Shown: positions 17,432 to 27,014, counted from the first letter of the stretch. The stretch is 64,000 nucleotides of DNA from Phocaeicola_A sp045647865 (GCA_045647865.1 JAZRMW010000020.1:38399-102398), one strand, 5' to 3'. The notes: a model not told the origin generated them from the letters alone. Numbers and translations: made by a program.

Positions 17432-18682
17432 TTATCCCTTGATGGCTGCAATACCCGGGAGTACCTTACCTTCGATAGCTTCGAGCAGAGCACCACCACC
17501 AGTAGAGATGTATGATACTTGGTCAGCCATACCGAACTTGTTGATGCAAGCTACAGAGTCACCACCACCGATGAGTGAGAATGCTCCGTTAGCAGTAGCC
17601 TTAGCGATAGCGTCAGCAATAGCGCGGCTACCTGCAGTAAAGTTGTCCATTTCGAACACACCGGCAGGACCGTTCCAAAGGATAGTCTTGGCAGGTTCGA
17701 TAGCGGCAGCGAATGCTACACGGCTTTCAGGACCAGCATCGAGACCTTCGAAACCTGCAGGAATGTCGCCTGAAGGACAAATCTGAGTGTTGCAATCGTT
17801 CTTGAAATCATCACCAGCAACGCAGTCAGTAGCCAATACGAGGTTTACGCCCTTAGCCTTAGCCTGCTCCATGATGTTGAGAGCGAGGTCGAGCTTGTCA
17901 TTTTCGCAGATTGAGTTACCTACTTCGCCACCCATAGCTTTGGCAAATGTGTAAGTCATACCACCGCAGAGGATGAGGTTGTCCACCTTGTCCATCAAGT
18001 TCTCGATGATACCAATCTTGGTAGAAACCTTTGAACCACCCATGATAGCAGTGAAAGGACGCTTGATGTTGCTCAAGATGTTGTCAACAGCTGTTACTTC
18101 CTTCTCCATCAAGTAGCCGAGCATCTTGTGGTCTGCATCGAAGTAGTCGGCGATAACGGCGGTTGAAGCGTGCTTGCGGTGAGCGGTACCGAAAGCATCG
18201 TTTACGTAGCAGTCAGCGTAGCTTGCCAATGTCTTGGCGAACTCTTTCTGGCTTGCCTTCATAGCCTTCTTAGCCTCTTCGTAAGCGGGATCTTCCTTGT
18301 CGATACCTACGGGCTTACCTTCTTCTTCACCATAGAAACGGAGGTTTTCGAGCAACAGAGCTTCACCGGGTTGCAAAGCAGCAGCGGCATCAGCAGCCTT
18401 GGCGCAATCGGGAGCGAATTTAACGGCTACACCCAATCTCTCAGATACAGCGTCAACAATCTGGCTCAAAGAATATTTGGCATTCACTTTGCCTTTGGGC
18501 TTACCCATGTGTGACATGATGATAACGCTACCACCGTCTGCCAAAATCTTCTTCAAAGTAGGCAGAGCACCGCGGATACGGGTGTCGTCAGTAATCTTAC
18601 CATTTTCATCCAGGGGTACGTTGAAGTCCACACGTACGATTGCCTTCTTACCGGCAAAGTTGAAATTGTCAATTGTCTGCAT
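17432..18682 (-). CDS. pgk: Phosphoglycerate kinase
   Basis: Glycolytic enzyme of 416 residues that transfers phosphate from 1,3-bisphosphoglycerate to ADP. The signature VRVDFNVPLDENGKI is at residues 17-31, followed by the substrate-binding SHMGKPKG and LLLENLRF. The nucleotide-binding C-domain contains PFTAIMGGSKVSTKIG, WNGPAGVFEMDNF and the glycine-rich IGGGDSVACINKFG. Length fits the family (about 390-420). It is monocistronic, with its own promoter. The start is the ATG at 18682 (MQTIDNFNF). Confidence 0.98.
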   Translation of the reverse strand: MQTIDNFNFAGKKAIVRVDFNVPLDENGKITDDTRIRGALPTLKKILADGGSVIIMSHMGKPKGKVNAKYSLSQIVDAVSERLGVAVKFAPDCAKAADAAAALQPGEALLLENLRFYGEEEGKPVGIDKEDPAYEEAKKAMKASQKEFAKTLASYADCYVNDAFGTAHRKHASTAVIADYFDADHKMLGYLMEKEVTAVDNILSNIKRPFTAIMGGSKVSTKIGIIENLMDKVDNLILCGGMTYTFAKAMGGEVGNSICENDKLDLALNIMEQAKAKGVNLVLATDCVAGDDFKNDCNTQICPSGDIPAGFEGLDAGPESRVAFAAAIEPAKTILWNGPAGVFEMDNFTAGSRAIADAIAKATANGAFSLIGGGDSVACINKFGMADQVSYISTGGGALLEAIEGKVLPGIAAIKG

Positions 18683-18743
18683 AATCTTTAAACGTTTAAA
18701 TTTTATTGATAGTTATGTGTAAATGTCTGTTTAAAATCTCCGA

Positions 18744-18751
18744 CAAAGGTA
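18744..18751 (-). promoter_or_regulatory. pgk promoter, -7 box TACCTTTG
   Basis: The complement reads TACCTTTG (TAnnTTTG), about 61 bases before the pgk start. Confidence 0.55.
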
Positions 18752-18788
18752 GGACTTTCTTTTAAATGTCCGAAGTAAAACCTCTTAA

Positions 18789-19481
18789 TTATCTTTTGTT
18801 TTTGTCGCTTTTGGTTTGTTTTAGGTTTTCTTCGCACAGATGGTGTGCTTTTTTGTAATGCTTACATAGCAAACGAATGCCGCATGATTCGCACTTTGGG
18901 CGTAGGGCTGTACAGGTATATCGGCCATGTAAGATAAGCCAATGGTGAGCGGTGGCTATAATTCCTTTGGGAAAATATTTGATTAGTTCCTTTTCTACAG
19001 AGAGTGGAGTCGTGTGTTTGGTCGTGACAAGACCGATACGGTGGCTTACGCGGAAAACGTGGGTATCTACTGGCATGGCATCGCGTCCCCATACTACAGC
19101 TTGTATTACATTGGCCGTTTTTCGGCCTACTCCGGGTAGCTTTGTCAAATCTTCCAAGTTGTTCGGCACTTCACCATTGAACTTTTTCATCAACATCTGT
19201 GCCATCCCCACCAAATGTTTTGCTTTATTGTTGGGATAGGAGATGCTGCGTACATATTCAAAGATAGTCTCAGGAGAACTGGCGGCCAAAGCTTCTGGGG
19301 TGGGGTAGTCATGAAAAAGAGCTGGCGTAACCATGTTTACCCGCTTGTCAGTGCATTGGGCAGAAAGAATGACGGCCACCAGCAATTGAAAGGGAGTCTC
19401 GTAGTCCAATTCAGTTTCTGCTACAGGCATTGCCTGTTGGAAATAGGCTGTTACTTGGTCAAACAGTTCTTGTTTCTTCAT
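18789..19481 (-). CDS. nth: Endonuclease III (DNA glycosylase/AP lyase)
   Basis: Base-excision repair enzyme for oxidised pyrimidines, 230 residues. It shows the HhH motif LPGVGRKTANV with the catalytic Lys, the catalytic Asp in MPVDTHVFRV, and the C-x6-C-x2-C-x5-C ligands of the 4Fe-4S cluster in CTALRPKCESCGIRLLC. The length is slightly above the E. coli enzyme (211) owing to a charged C-terminal tail. It is between pgk and pheS on the same strand; a palindromic repeat separates it from pheS. Confidence 0.97.
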   Translation of the reverse strand: MKKQELFDQVTAYFQQAMPVAETELDYETPFQLLVAVILSAQCTDKRVNMVTPALFHDYPTPEALAASSPETIFEYVRSISYPNNKAKHLVGMAQMLMKKFNGEVPNNLEDLTKLPGVGRKTANVIQAVVWGRDAMPVDTHVFRVSHRIGLVTTKHTTPLSVEKELIKYFPKGIIATAHHWLILHGRYTCTALRPKCESCGIRLLCKHYKKAHHLCEENLKQTKSDKNKR

Positions 19482-19495
19482 GACAGTTTAAATAG

Positions 19496-19542
19496 TAACG
19501 AGCTACGAATGACTGCTAAGATTTGTCATTTGTAGCTCGTTA
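19496..19542. repeat. Dispersed palindromic repeat (AGCTACGAG family), copy 2
   Basis: TAACGAGCTACGAATGAC (19496-19513) pairs along its full 18 bases with 19525-19542, with one G-T wobble, around an 11-base loop. It lies between pheS and nth. Confidence 0.85.
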
Positions 19543-19555
19543 CTTGTCGCTAAGT

Positions 19556-20593
19556 TTAATTTGCTGATTCAAACTCTTTCAAGAAGCGGATGTCATTTTC
19601 TGAAAACATACGCAAATCTTTTACCTGATATTTCAGGTTGGTGATACGCTCGACACCAAGACCGAAGGCGTATCCGCTATACACCTTGCTGTCAATGCCG
19701 CTGGCTTCCAATACGTTCGGGTCAACCATGCCGCAACCAAGGATTTCTACCCAACCGGTGTGCTTGCAGAAGGCACATCCCTTACCCCCGCAGATGTTAC
19801 AACTGATGTCCATTTCGGCTGAAGGCTCGGTGAAGGGGAAGTATGAGGGGCGCAGACGAATCTTTGTCTCGTTGCCAAACATCTCCTTTGCAAAGAGCAG
19901 AAGAACCTGCTTCAAATCGGTGAATGAAACATTCTTGTCGATATAGAGTCCTTCAATCTGGTGGAAGAAGCAGTGCGCACGATAGCTGATTGCTTCGTTT
20001 CTATATACTCGTCCAGGGCATAAAATGCGGATGGGAGGTTCGGGGGTCGTCTCCATACCATGTACTTGTACGCTACTGGTGTGGGTACGGAGGATGATGT
20101 TCTTCGTAACATCCTCGGTATTCTGTTCGATGAAGAAGGTGTCCTGCATGTCGCGTGCGGGATGGTCGGCTGCAAAATTCAGTTTGGTGAATACGTGCAG
20201 GTCATCCTCCACTTCGGGACCTTCGGCAATGCTGAATCCCAAACGGGCAAAGATGTCGATGATTTCATTCTTCACGATAGAAAGCGGGTGACGTGTACCC
20301 AATCCGATGGGGTAGGCTGTACGGGTCAAGTCAAGTTCATTGGTACCGTTGTCCTGGTTGGCGAAGTTTTCCTTCAGAGTGTTGATACGCTCTTGAGCCT
20401 TGTTCTTCAACTCGTTCAATTTCATACCAACCTCTTTCTTCTGTTCAGCAGGTACGTTGCGGAAGTCTGCCATCAAGTCGTTGATAGCTCCCTTCTTACT
20501 CAGGTATTTGATGCGTAAAGCCTCCAATTCCTCGGCATTGTTGGCTTGCAGATTTTCAATTTCGGCAAGTAGTTGCTCTATTTTTTCAATCAT
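19556..20593 (-). CDS. pheS: Phenylalanine--tRNA ligase alpha subunit
   Basis: Class II synthetase subunit of 345 residues. The N-terminal coiled coil (IEKIEQLLAEIENLQ) binds tRNA. The catalytic core includes GTRHPLSIVKNEI, LRTHTSSVQVHGME, RVYRNEAISYRAHCFFHQIEGL (motif 2) and the motif 3 region GLGVERITNLKYQV. A four-Cys segment (CNICGGKGCAFCKHTG) may bind zinc. The beta subunit pheT is not in the window, as is usual when the two genes are unlinked. Confidence 0.97.
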   Translation of the reverse strand: MIEKIEQLLAEIENLQANNAEELEALRIKYLSKKGAINDLMADFRNVPAEQKKEVGMKLNELKNKAQERINTLKENFANQDNGTNELDLTRTAYPIGLGTRHPLSIVKNEIIDIFARLGFSIAEGPEVEDDLHVFTKLNFAADHPARDMQDTFFIEQNTEDVTKNIILRTHTSSVQVHGMETTPEPPIRILCPGRVYRNEAISYRAHCFFHQIEGLYIDKNVSFTDLKQVLLLFAKEMFGNETKIRLRPSYFPFTEPSAEMDISCNICGGKGCAFCKHTGWVEILGCGMVDPNVLEASGIDSKVYSGYAFGLGVERITNLKYQVKDLRMFSENDIRFLKEFESAN

Positions 20594-20632
20594 ATATAGG
20601 TAGTTGTTTGTTCATTTTTTGCAAAAACGCCG

Positions 20633-20671
20633 CAAAGTTAACCATTAAAACCGAAAAAAGCATTACTTTTG
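20633..20671. promoter_or_regulatory. Divergent promoter pair for pheS and the DUF4348 gene
   Basis: The complement of 20633-20640 is TAACTTTG, facing pheS. The plus strand has TACTTTTG at 20664-20671, facing the lipoprotein gene. The two -7 boxes are only about 24 bases apart, so the polymerase footprints would overlap. The plus box supports the downstream start at 20704. Confidence 0.55.
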
Positions 20672-20703
20672 CGGATAAATTTGTTAGAAGCAGTTTGGAT
20701 GTG

Positions 20704-21561
20704 ATGAAGAATTTGCTGATTTGTTGTATCTTGTTTGCATTATTTACGGGTTGCAATCGTCGCCAACAGACTTTGGTCGTGTCTGAATCCGATTCAGTGG
20801 CTGTAACGATTGTCGATACATTGGCAGAGGATACATTGGCAGAACTTTTTATCTCCCCCGTTGAGGAAAAAGTTTTTTCCGGTAGGGACGGATTATTTGA
20901 AGAGTTCCTCTATGAATTTTTTGTTGATAGTGTGATGCAGATGCATCGCATACACTTTCCGTTGTCCTATTATTGCAAAGGAAAGGAACTTTTGTTGGAT
21001 GAAAAGAAGTGGAGTTCTTCGGAACTTTTTACCCTGACAGACATTTATCACACTCTTGTTGAACGTGATGCAGAGATGGAAATCGAACGTGATACGGCTG
21101 TAACAAAAGCTAACTTGGATTGTATTGACATGCAGAGTGGGGTGGTGAGGACATTCTGTTTCGAAAAGCAGGGGGGGCATTGGTATCTTCTCCATGTGAT
21201 CGAGCAGGAGGTAAATTCCTATAAACATCGTGATTTCTACCGCTTTTATTACCGCTTTGTGAATGATAGTCTCTATCAGAGTCTGCATGTGAATGATCCC
21301 ATGACGTTTGTTACGGTTGATCCGGAGGATGAATTCAGTATTCTGGAGGCAAACATTGATATGGAACAATGGTTTGCCTTCCAACCTATGTTGCCCGAAC
21401 ATCTGTTGGTGAACATTGATTATGGTGTGAAGCCATCGAGAAGACCGAAACGGAAAATCCTGACATGTAAGAGCATGGGCGAAAACTTTTCTACAACATC
21501 CTACTTCCGTCTGATAGATGGTGAATGGATGCTTACGCGTTTTGAGGATGTGAGTAATTGA
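20704..21561 (+). CDS. DUF4348 lipoprotein
   Basis: Predicted lipoprotein of 285 residues: MKNLLICCILFALFTGC gives a clean lipobox. An in-frame upstream start at 20608 is ruled out because it precedes the promoter -7 box at 20664. The mature part matches the DUF4348 family of Bacteroidales in outline (short acidic linker, then GRDGLFEEFLYEFFVDS, and a C-terminal FRLIDGEWMLTRFE). It has no recognisable catalytic motif. It sits 5 bases before murB, so it may act at the envelope. Confidence 0.75.
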   Translation: MKNLLICCILFALFTGCNRRQQTLVVSESDSVAVTIVDTLAEDTLAELFISPVEEKVFSGRDGLFEEFLYEFFVDSVMQMHRIHFPLSYYCKGKELLLDEKKWSSSELFTLTDIYHTLVERDAEMEIERDTAVTKANLDCIDMQSGVVRTFCFEKQGGHWYLLHVIEQEVNSYKHRDFYRFYYRFVNDSLYQSLHVNDPMTFVTVDPEDEFSILEANIDMEQWFAFQPMLPEHLLVNIDYGVKPSRRPKRKILTCKSMGENFSTTSYFRLIDGEWMLTRFEDVSN

Positions 21562-21566
21562 GAAAA

Positions 21567-22592
21567 ATGAAACATTATACAAACTATTCATTGAAATCCC
21601 TCCATACATTTGGTATGGATGTGCGTGCGGCTCATTTTGTAGAGTATGAGTCGGAGGAAGAGTTGTTGTCCATGCTCTTCCGTTTGAAAACGGAATGGAG
21701 ACATCTGCCTTTCCTTCATATGGGTGGAGGGAGTAACCTGTTGTTTGCCTCTGATTGCTATGAAGGAGTCATTCTTCATTCAGCCATTAAAGGGTGGCAG
21801 GTGGAGTTTGAAGATGATGAATGCATCCATTTGCGTGTCGGTGCCGGTGTCGTATGGGATGACTTGGTGGCCTTTTGTGTGTCGCAAGGATGGGGAGGTA
21901 TGGAGAATCTTTCCCTTATCCCTGGTGAAGTAGGTGCCAGTGCCGTGCAGAACATAGGCGCTTACGGTGTAGAGGTCAAGGACTTGATTGTGTCAGTGGA
22001 TACAGTTGAGGTGGCAACGGGAGACGCTCGTGTGTTCACTTGTGAAGAGTGTGCTTATGCCTATCGACAAAGCATCTTCAAGGGGGAGCTGAAAGGACAG
22101 TATATTGTCACTCATGTAACCTATCGTTTACAGAAGCATCCTGTGTATCAGTTGGATTATGGCAATATCCGTGCCGAATTGGAACGTATGGGGGGTGAAC
22201 TCTCTTTGGAGCGTGTTCGCCGGGCTGTCATATCTATCCGTGAAAGCAAATTGCCCGACCCCAAGGTGTTGGGCAATGCAGGCAGTTTCTTCATGAACCC
22301 CATTGTGTCTCGTGAAGTGATGGAACGTATCCGGAAGGATTATCCCCAAATGCCTTACTATGAAGTGGATGCCCATCGTGTCAAAATTCCTGCGGGATGG
22401 ATGATTGAGCAATGTGGATGGAAAGGACGTGCCATGGGACACGCTGCTGTACATGACAAACAGGCTCTTGTATTGGTTAATTTAGGAGGAGCGACTGGCC
22501 GTGAGGTAATGGCATTGAGTGAAGCCGTTCGTAGGGATGTGAAAAACAAGTTTGGGGTGGATATTCATCCCGAAGTGAATTTTATCGTATGA
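21567..22592 (+). CDS. murB: UDP-N-acetylenolpyruvoylglucosamine reductase
   Basis: FAD-dependent enzyme of peptidoglycan precursor synthesis, 341 residues. The FAD-binding motif GGGSNLLF is near residue 53, followed by IPGEVGASAVQNIGAYG, YRQSIFK, and the catalytic Ser region GNAGSFFMNP. The YRxSxFK form and insertions match the type I (E. coli-like) enzyme. I chose the ATG at 21567 (MKHYTNYSL); a TTG at 21558 overlaps the previous stop. Its TGA overlaps the next ATG. Confidence 0.96.
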   Translation: MKHYTNYSLKSLHTFGMDVRAAHFVEYESEEELLSMLFRLKTEWRHLPFLHMGGGSNLLFASDCYEGVILHSAIKGWQVEFEDDECIHLRVGAGVVWDDLVAFCVSQGWGGMENLSLIPGEVGASAVQNIGAYGVEVKDLIVSVDTVEVATGDARVFTCEECAYAYRQSIFKGELKGQYIVTHVTYRLQKHPVYQLDYGNIRAELERMGGELSLERVRRAVISIRESKLPDPKVLGNAGSFFMNPIVSREVMERIRKDYPQMPYYEVDAHRVKIPAGWMIEQCGWKGRAMGHAAVHDKQALVLVNLGGATGREVMALSEAVRRDVKNKFGVDIHPEVNFIV

Positions 22593-23353
22593 TGAAGATA
22601 ACGATACTTGGTAGCGGTACCTCCACAGGAGTGCCTCAAATAGGATGCCGGTGCAAAGTCTGCACTTCGGATGACCCACGTGACCGCCGTTTGCGTGCAT
22701 CGGCCATGGTGGAAGTGGAGGGGGTGCGCATCTTGATTGATTGTGGACCGGACTTCCGCGAACAGATGATTCGATATGATGATTTCCGCCCTATCGACGG
22801 CGTATTGCTTACTCACGAACATTACGATCATGTGGGTGGAGTGGATGATTTGCGTCCCTATTGTGCTTTTGGTGACATTACACTACACGGCGATGCGTTG
22901 ACGCTGAACGATATCCGTACTCGTATGCCCTATTGTTTTCGTGAGAATCTCTATCCGGGGGTGCCACGCATCATGCTGAACGAAGCTTTCCCGCATATGC
23001 CTCTATATATAAAAGGTATAGAAGTAACTCCTCTTCAAGTCATGCACGGCCGTTTGCCAATCCTGGGTTATCGCATCGGACAAATGGCCTATATTACAGA
23101 CCTCAAGACCCTTCCTGAAGAAGAGTGGCCGTATTTGGAAAATCTCGATTGCTTGATTGTGAATGCTCTGCGTGTACAACCTCATGATACTCATCAGAGT
23201 CTTGATGATGCCTTGGTTATGGCCTCCCGTGTTGGAGCCAAACAGACATGGTTTATCCACATGAGTCATCAAATAGGTCTTCATGCAGAGGTGGAAAAAA
23301 TCCTTCCTCCCCATATCCATCTTGCTTATGATGGGGTACAGATTGAGGTGTAG
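22589..23353 (+). CDS. Metallo-beta-lactamase-fold hydrolase (PhnP-like)
   Basis: A 254-residue MBL-fold protein. It begins ITILGSGTSTGVPQIGC, followed by a Cys pair (CRCKVC) and the metal-binding LLTHEHYDHVGG; further metal ligands are likely in VMHGRLP, AYITDLK and FIHMSHQIG. This layout fits PhnP-type cyclic phosphodiesterases and related hydrolases that are widespread outside phosphonate operons; no phn genes are present here. It overlaps murB by 4 bases. Confidence 0.85.
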   Translation: MMKITILGSGTSTGVPQIGCRCKVCTSDDPRDRRLRASAMVEVEGVRILIDCGPDFREQMIRYDDFRPIDGVLLTHEHYDHVGGVDDLRPYCAFGDITLHGDALTLNDIRTRMPYCFRENLYPGVPRIMLNEAFPHMPLYIKGIEVTPLQVMHGRLPILGYRIGQMAYITDLKTLPEEEWPYLENLDCLIVNALRVQPHDTHQSLDDALVMASRVGAKQTWFIHMSHQIGLHAEVEKILPPHIHLAYDGVQIEV

Positions 23354-23425
23354 GTTGTATGAAAGGAAGCAAAACGAATTTATAAACCCTCTTTTTTTTT
23401 TAAATGAAGGTGTTTCAGAATCAAC

Positions 23426-23516
23426 TTTTTAGACGCAGATGACGCGGATTTATTTTGATTTATTATACCCGATAGATTATAATTTATCCGTGTTATCCGC
23501 GTCATCCGCGTCTAAA
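23426..23516. terminator. Bidirectional hairpin terminator from the 9-base-unit repeat family (copy 2)
   Basis: TTTTTAGACGC followed by AGATGACGCGGAT (23426-23449) pairs with ATCCGCGTCATCCGCGTCT and its A run (23494-23516) with one mismatch. It has T runs on both strands and lies between two convergent genes, so it can end both transcripts. Tandem ATCCG(T/C)GT(T/C) units are visible at 23486-23512. Confidence 0.8.
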
Positions 23517-23571
23517 AAATGAGATGAGGGCGTTTCGACACCGTCTCATTCTTTTTTATGAGCAGAGTTGC

Positions 23572-25425
23572 TTATTTTTCTGTTGGGTTATTGTTTACAT
23601 CTTGTTTATAGACAATACCTTTATTCAGAATACAAGTTTTGTCATTGAATATATCATAGAACTCGATATCGGGATTATCCGTTCTGATTCCATGTAGGAG
23701 ATAGGTATTACCGAATGCTTCATCCATAATTGTTCCGACCTTTTGAGGTAGGTAAATCTGTTGTAACGAATGGCAGTCCCAAAAGGCTCTTTTCCCAATG
23801 AATTGTATCGTATTGGGTAATAAAATGGTTTTTAGATTATCACAACCAGAGAACATCTTTGCGCCAATTTCATTTTTTCTGATGGGGTAGTTGATGTAAT
23901 ACTTCCCTTCCGATTGAGTGAGATACCCTCCATTGACAATAGGTTTCTCTGCTTGCAACCAATTCCATTGTGCAGAAGAAATGTTGGTGAAATCAATTTT
24001 CTGATTTTTATACCGAATTGTATATCCTATATCCTTGGCATTCTCTTTGAGATAGGACTCTTTTTTTCGGTCTTCTTTTAGGGTTACATTCCTTAAGTCT
24101 ATGTGACATAAAGATCCTCTCTGTTTGAAAAAGTTCTGGTCATCAACAGCTCCAGCCATGCGACGAATGAGTCTGATGTCTTTGGCATTCAATTCCCCTT
24201 CGATAACTAATGTATGCAAGTGGATTTTCTCGTAATCGGTCAGTAAAGATTCTAGTGTTCCAGCTTCTTTGACTATAACCTTTTTGCCCATATTCGCATG
24301 CTTATCCGGTTCGATACCAATGACCATATCATTATAGAGTAGGGGGTATTCATCCATTCCCGGGATGATGATGGCGCGATAGAACCCATTACAGTATCCG
24401 TCCCATCCGAGATTGAAATGCAGGAATTCTCCATCGTATCCGTCACAAACAAACGCGTGGCCTTCATTGCTGACAATGATAGGGCGTTTTTCGTCCAATT
24501 CTCTATAGGTCAATCCCAAGATGTATTCGGGTGATTGGGTGATTACTTTGCGTGTTCGATTTCCAGGAGTAATATAGTTTATGTGATCCTTTACATAAGT
24601 ACACGTTGGAGCATATCCGAAAAAGTTGATTAATGCCATTTTGATGTAATCACAGTTGGCACCGGTTGCGAATCTTCCGAAATCGGCTCCTACAGACAAT
24701 CCTGCCGCGGCCATCAGTTTGGCAACAGATGTGATGCTTGCTGTATCTTTGGTGTATCTGTTATAAGAATCCTTCATTAGTGACCAATTGAATGTCAGGT
24801 TGTTGAAGTTTTGTGCCAATACATCTCCACTTTTGGTCTCGTAGGCGTATATACCCTCTCCCTTTTTCGGATGTTGGTGGTATCGCATGACTTGACACAT
24901 GGCGACAGGTACACAACCGACCAAGTGCTTTTCATTTTCTACTTGGCCTGATTGATTCCGGAAATAGAGATTGTTGTAAGGAGTATCCTGTCCCCAATTC
25001 GTTTGTCCCAATAATGGGGCTACTCGTTGTCTTTTCGGAGTGTATGGAAGCCTGTTTTGCTTTAATTGCAATCGCTTCTCATAGAGATAATTCAGCGAGT
25101 GTTTATATGCATCAATCAACTCAAAGAAATTACCTCCTACATAATTGGCCAATCCTCCTTCGAATCCGTAAGCAAGAATGGGATTTACTAAATTGGGGTG
25201 GTATTTCTCGGTTGCAATAAGCACAAAAATCTGACGATCCTTGCTGTTGAATAACAGGTATTCAGGTTTGGCTGTTGTTAATTGCATTTGACAACTGTCT
25301 GCTGATATTCCTTTTCCTTTCAGAAAATTACGCACTACTTGGGCTTCTTTGACGTATGATTGTGCGTATCCGGATGTTCCGATGAAAAAGATGCATAAAA
25401 GTACTGAAACGATATATTTATTCAT
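23572..25425 (-). CDS. C10-family (streptopain-like) cysteine peptidase with leucine-rich C-terminus
   Basis: Secreted protease of 617 residues. The signal peptide (residues 1-21) is followed by a propeptide-like domain (LLFNSKDRQIFVLIATE, LAYGFEGG). The peptidase C10 domain runs from about 137 (PLLGQTNWGQDTPYNN): catalytic Cys171 in HLVGCVPVAMCQVMRYH, catalytic His323 in SNEGHAFVCDGYDG, and HFNLGWDG. The last 120 residues hold a BspA-type leucine-rich repeat (FSGCDNLKTILLPNTIQFIG). Relatives include SpeB, interpain and Bacteroides C10 proteases. It is the last gene of the 14-gene operon, 4 bases after the caspase gene, and may be a target or output of that system. No T9SS tail is obvious. 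Confidence 0.88.
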   Translation of the reverse strand: MNKYIVSVLLCIFFIGTSGYAQSYVKEAQVVRNFLKGKGISADSCQMQLTTAKPEYLLFNSKDRQIFVLIATEKYHPNLVNPILAYGFEGGLANYVGGNFFELIDAYKHSLNYLYEKRLQLKQNRLPYTPKRQRVAPLLGQTNWGQDTPYNNLYFRNQSGQVENEKHLVGCVPVAMCQVMRYHQHPKKGEGIYAYETKSGDVLAQNFNNLTFNWSLMKDSYNRYTKDTASITSVAKLMAAAGLSVGADFGRFATGANCDYIKMALINFFGYAPTCTYVKDHINYITPGNRTRKVITQSPEYILGLTYRELDEKRPIIVSNEGHAFVCDGYDGEFLHFNLGWDGYCNGFYRAIIIPGMDEYPLLYNDMVIGIEPDKHANMGKKVIVKEAGTLESLLTDYEKIHLHTLVIEGELNAKDIRLIRRMAGAVDDQNFFKQRGSLCHIDLRNVTLKEDRKKESYLKENAKDIGYTIRYKNQKIDFTNISSAQWNWLQAEKPIVNGGYLTQSEGKYYINYPIRKNEIGAKMFSGCDNLKTILLPNTIQFIGKRAFWDCHSLQQIYLPQKVGTIMDEAFGNTYLLHGIRTDNPDIEFYDIFNDKTCILNKGIVYKQDVNNNPTEK

Positions 25426-25429
25426 TATC

Positions 25430-26953
25430 TTATTCGTTTAATTTCATAGATTGCCATGAGTCTTTCAGTGCCGAAGAGATGGATACTGTAGGTCTTTGTA
25501 ACTTCTCATTGACTTGTACAGATTCCAATCTGACATTATCTTTCACATAGTTTATCAGTTCTTTCAATGTGACATCTCCTTTCGTCTCTTTGATTTTCTT
25601 CAGCAAGAAATAGGTAAATAAACCGTGTTCCTTTTCTTGATAGGGTAATGCGGTTTCATCTTCTGAGGCCGCACTGAATACAATCATATTTCCTTTGGGA
25701 GCAATCTGTTTGGGTTTGATGACTACACCACGTCCTTCTACAACCATACCACCATCGCGTTTGGCCCCAGAAAAACAGGCATCCATGAATACCATGACTG
25801 ATTTTACATTCAGTTCTTCCAACTCACGGTACAGGTCACGCAGCGAATAGCAAGCCCTGAACTGTTTTCCGTTGGAATCGATTGGTAATAGATAGACTTC
25901 ACGACCGGTGGCATCAGGTACTCCATGACCGGCATAATAAAGAATCACCTTCATGTCTCCTCTGCGTGCTTCTGAAAGTTGCTTGAGTTTTTCCATGGTG
26001 CTGACCATCGTTCCATAAGAAGCATCAGAAATGTGCATGATATTCTTTTCAGGTACCCCCAATGTCTTTTGGCAGTATTCGGCAAAAATATCCCCATCTT
26101 TCAATGCATAAGGGACTTTGGATACCATGTTGTAGTTCTCATTGGAAATGATGACTACGTACGTTTCTTTATTTTCTATTTCAACTTCGGGAATGTAATA
26201 ATCCACATCATAGATGAGTGTTTTCTGGATTTTAAGTAACTGCTCATCATTCGGATTGGCTGTTAATGCAATATCCAAATACTGTTTTAACTTTTTAGTG
26301 TCCTCAAGTTTCACACAGTTGTTGATTGCCATAGACAAGAATTTGGCATTGGATGGATACTGTTTCGTGATTTCATCAAGCAGTTTCTGTGCAGATTCAT
26401 AATCTTCAACATTCATATACGATTGTATAAGATACGAATACAGATTCTCCTGATGCTGGATGTTTTCTCCTAATTCCAAGCAGAGATTGATGTATCCAAT
26501 CGCATGGGAATAATCTTTGGCCTTATATGTTTCCATCGCAGCATATTGAATCATATACATGGTCAAGTTGTCCTGCGTGGTCATCGTATCTTTGACAAAG
26601 ATTTCCGACAGAAGAACATCACAATGCACTTTGGCAACGGCCAAAGCCAATTCTTTATCATTCTTCTTGTAGTAATGTTCAAATGCTTTCCGACAGAAAG
26701 GGAACAGGTTGCTCACAATCTTTTTGGCTTGTGTATGTGCCTGGGAATTGGGTTCGGTATTCGACATCACTGCAATATAATCTTCAATACATTGGCAATA
26801 CGTAGCACATATCAGAGAATCTTCTCCTTGGTGCCTACTCAATTCCTGGAATTGTTTTAAACTTGCCTCTGCCTTTTCCAATGTTTGTGCAGATACTTGG
26901 TTACTCATCCATGTACCAACAAAAAGTAACAAAAATATTCTCCAATTTTTCAT
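25430..26953 (-). CDS. Secreted TPR protein with caspase (C14) domain
   Basis: A 507-residue protein with a signal peptide (ending VSAQ). Residues 25 to about 250 are helical repeats of TPR type (AKDYSHAIGYINLCLELGE, YESAQKLLDEITKQYP). From about 262 is a caspase-like fold: YVVIISNENYN, catalytic His343 in YYAGHG, and catalytic Cys393 in VFMDACFSG. Both residues of the dyad are intact. The C-terminus (EHGLFTYFLLKKIKE) also matches bacterial metacaspase-like proteins. A secreted caspase behind an ABC exporter and before a C10 protease suggests a proteolytic output of the operon. The substrate is unknown. Confidence 0.9.
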   Translation of the reverse strand: MKNWRIFLLLFVGTWMSNQVSAQTLEKAEASLKQFQELSRHQGEDSLICATYCQCIEDYIAVMSNTEPNSQAHTQAKKIVSNLFPFCRKAFEHYYKKNDKELALAVAKVHCDVLLSEIFVKDTMTTQDNLTMYMIQYAAMETYKAKDYSHAIGYINLCLELGENIQHQENLYSYLIQSYMNVEDYESAQKLLDEITKQYPSNAKFLSMAINNCVKLEDTKKLKQYLDIALTANPNDEQLLKIQKTLIYDVDYYIPEVEIENKETYVVIISNENYNMVSKVPYALKDGDIFAEYCQKTLGVPEKNIMHISDASYGTMVSTMEKLKQLSEARRGDMKVILYYAGHGVPDATGREVYLLPIDSNGKQFRACYSLRDLYRELEELNVKSVMVFMDACFSGAKRDGGMVVEGRGVVIKPKQIAPKGNMIVFSAASEDETALPYQEKEHGLFTYFLLKKIKETKGDVTLKELINYVKDNVRLESVQVNEKLQRPTVSISSALKDSWQSMKLNE

Positions 26954-27014
26954 ACGATTATTTTTTAGATTATTGAAGTTTCCAAACAGGTTTCCTTAGA
27001 ATGTTGAAGAGCAT

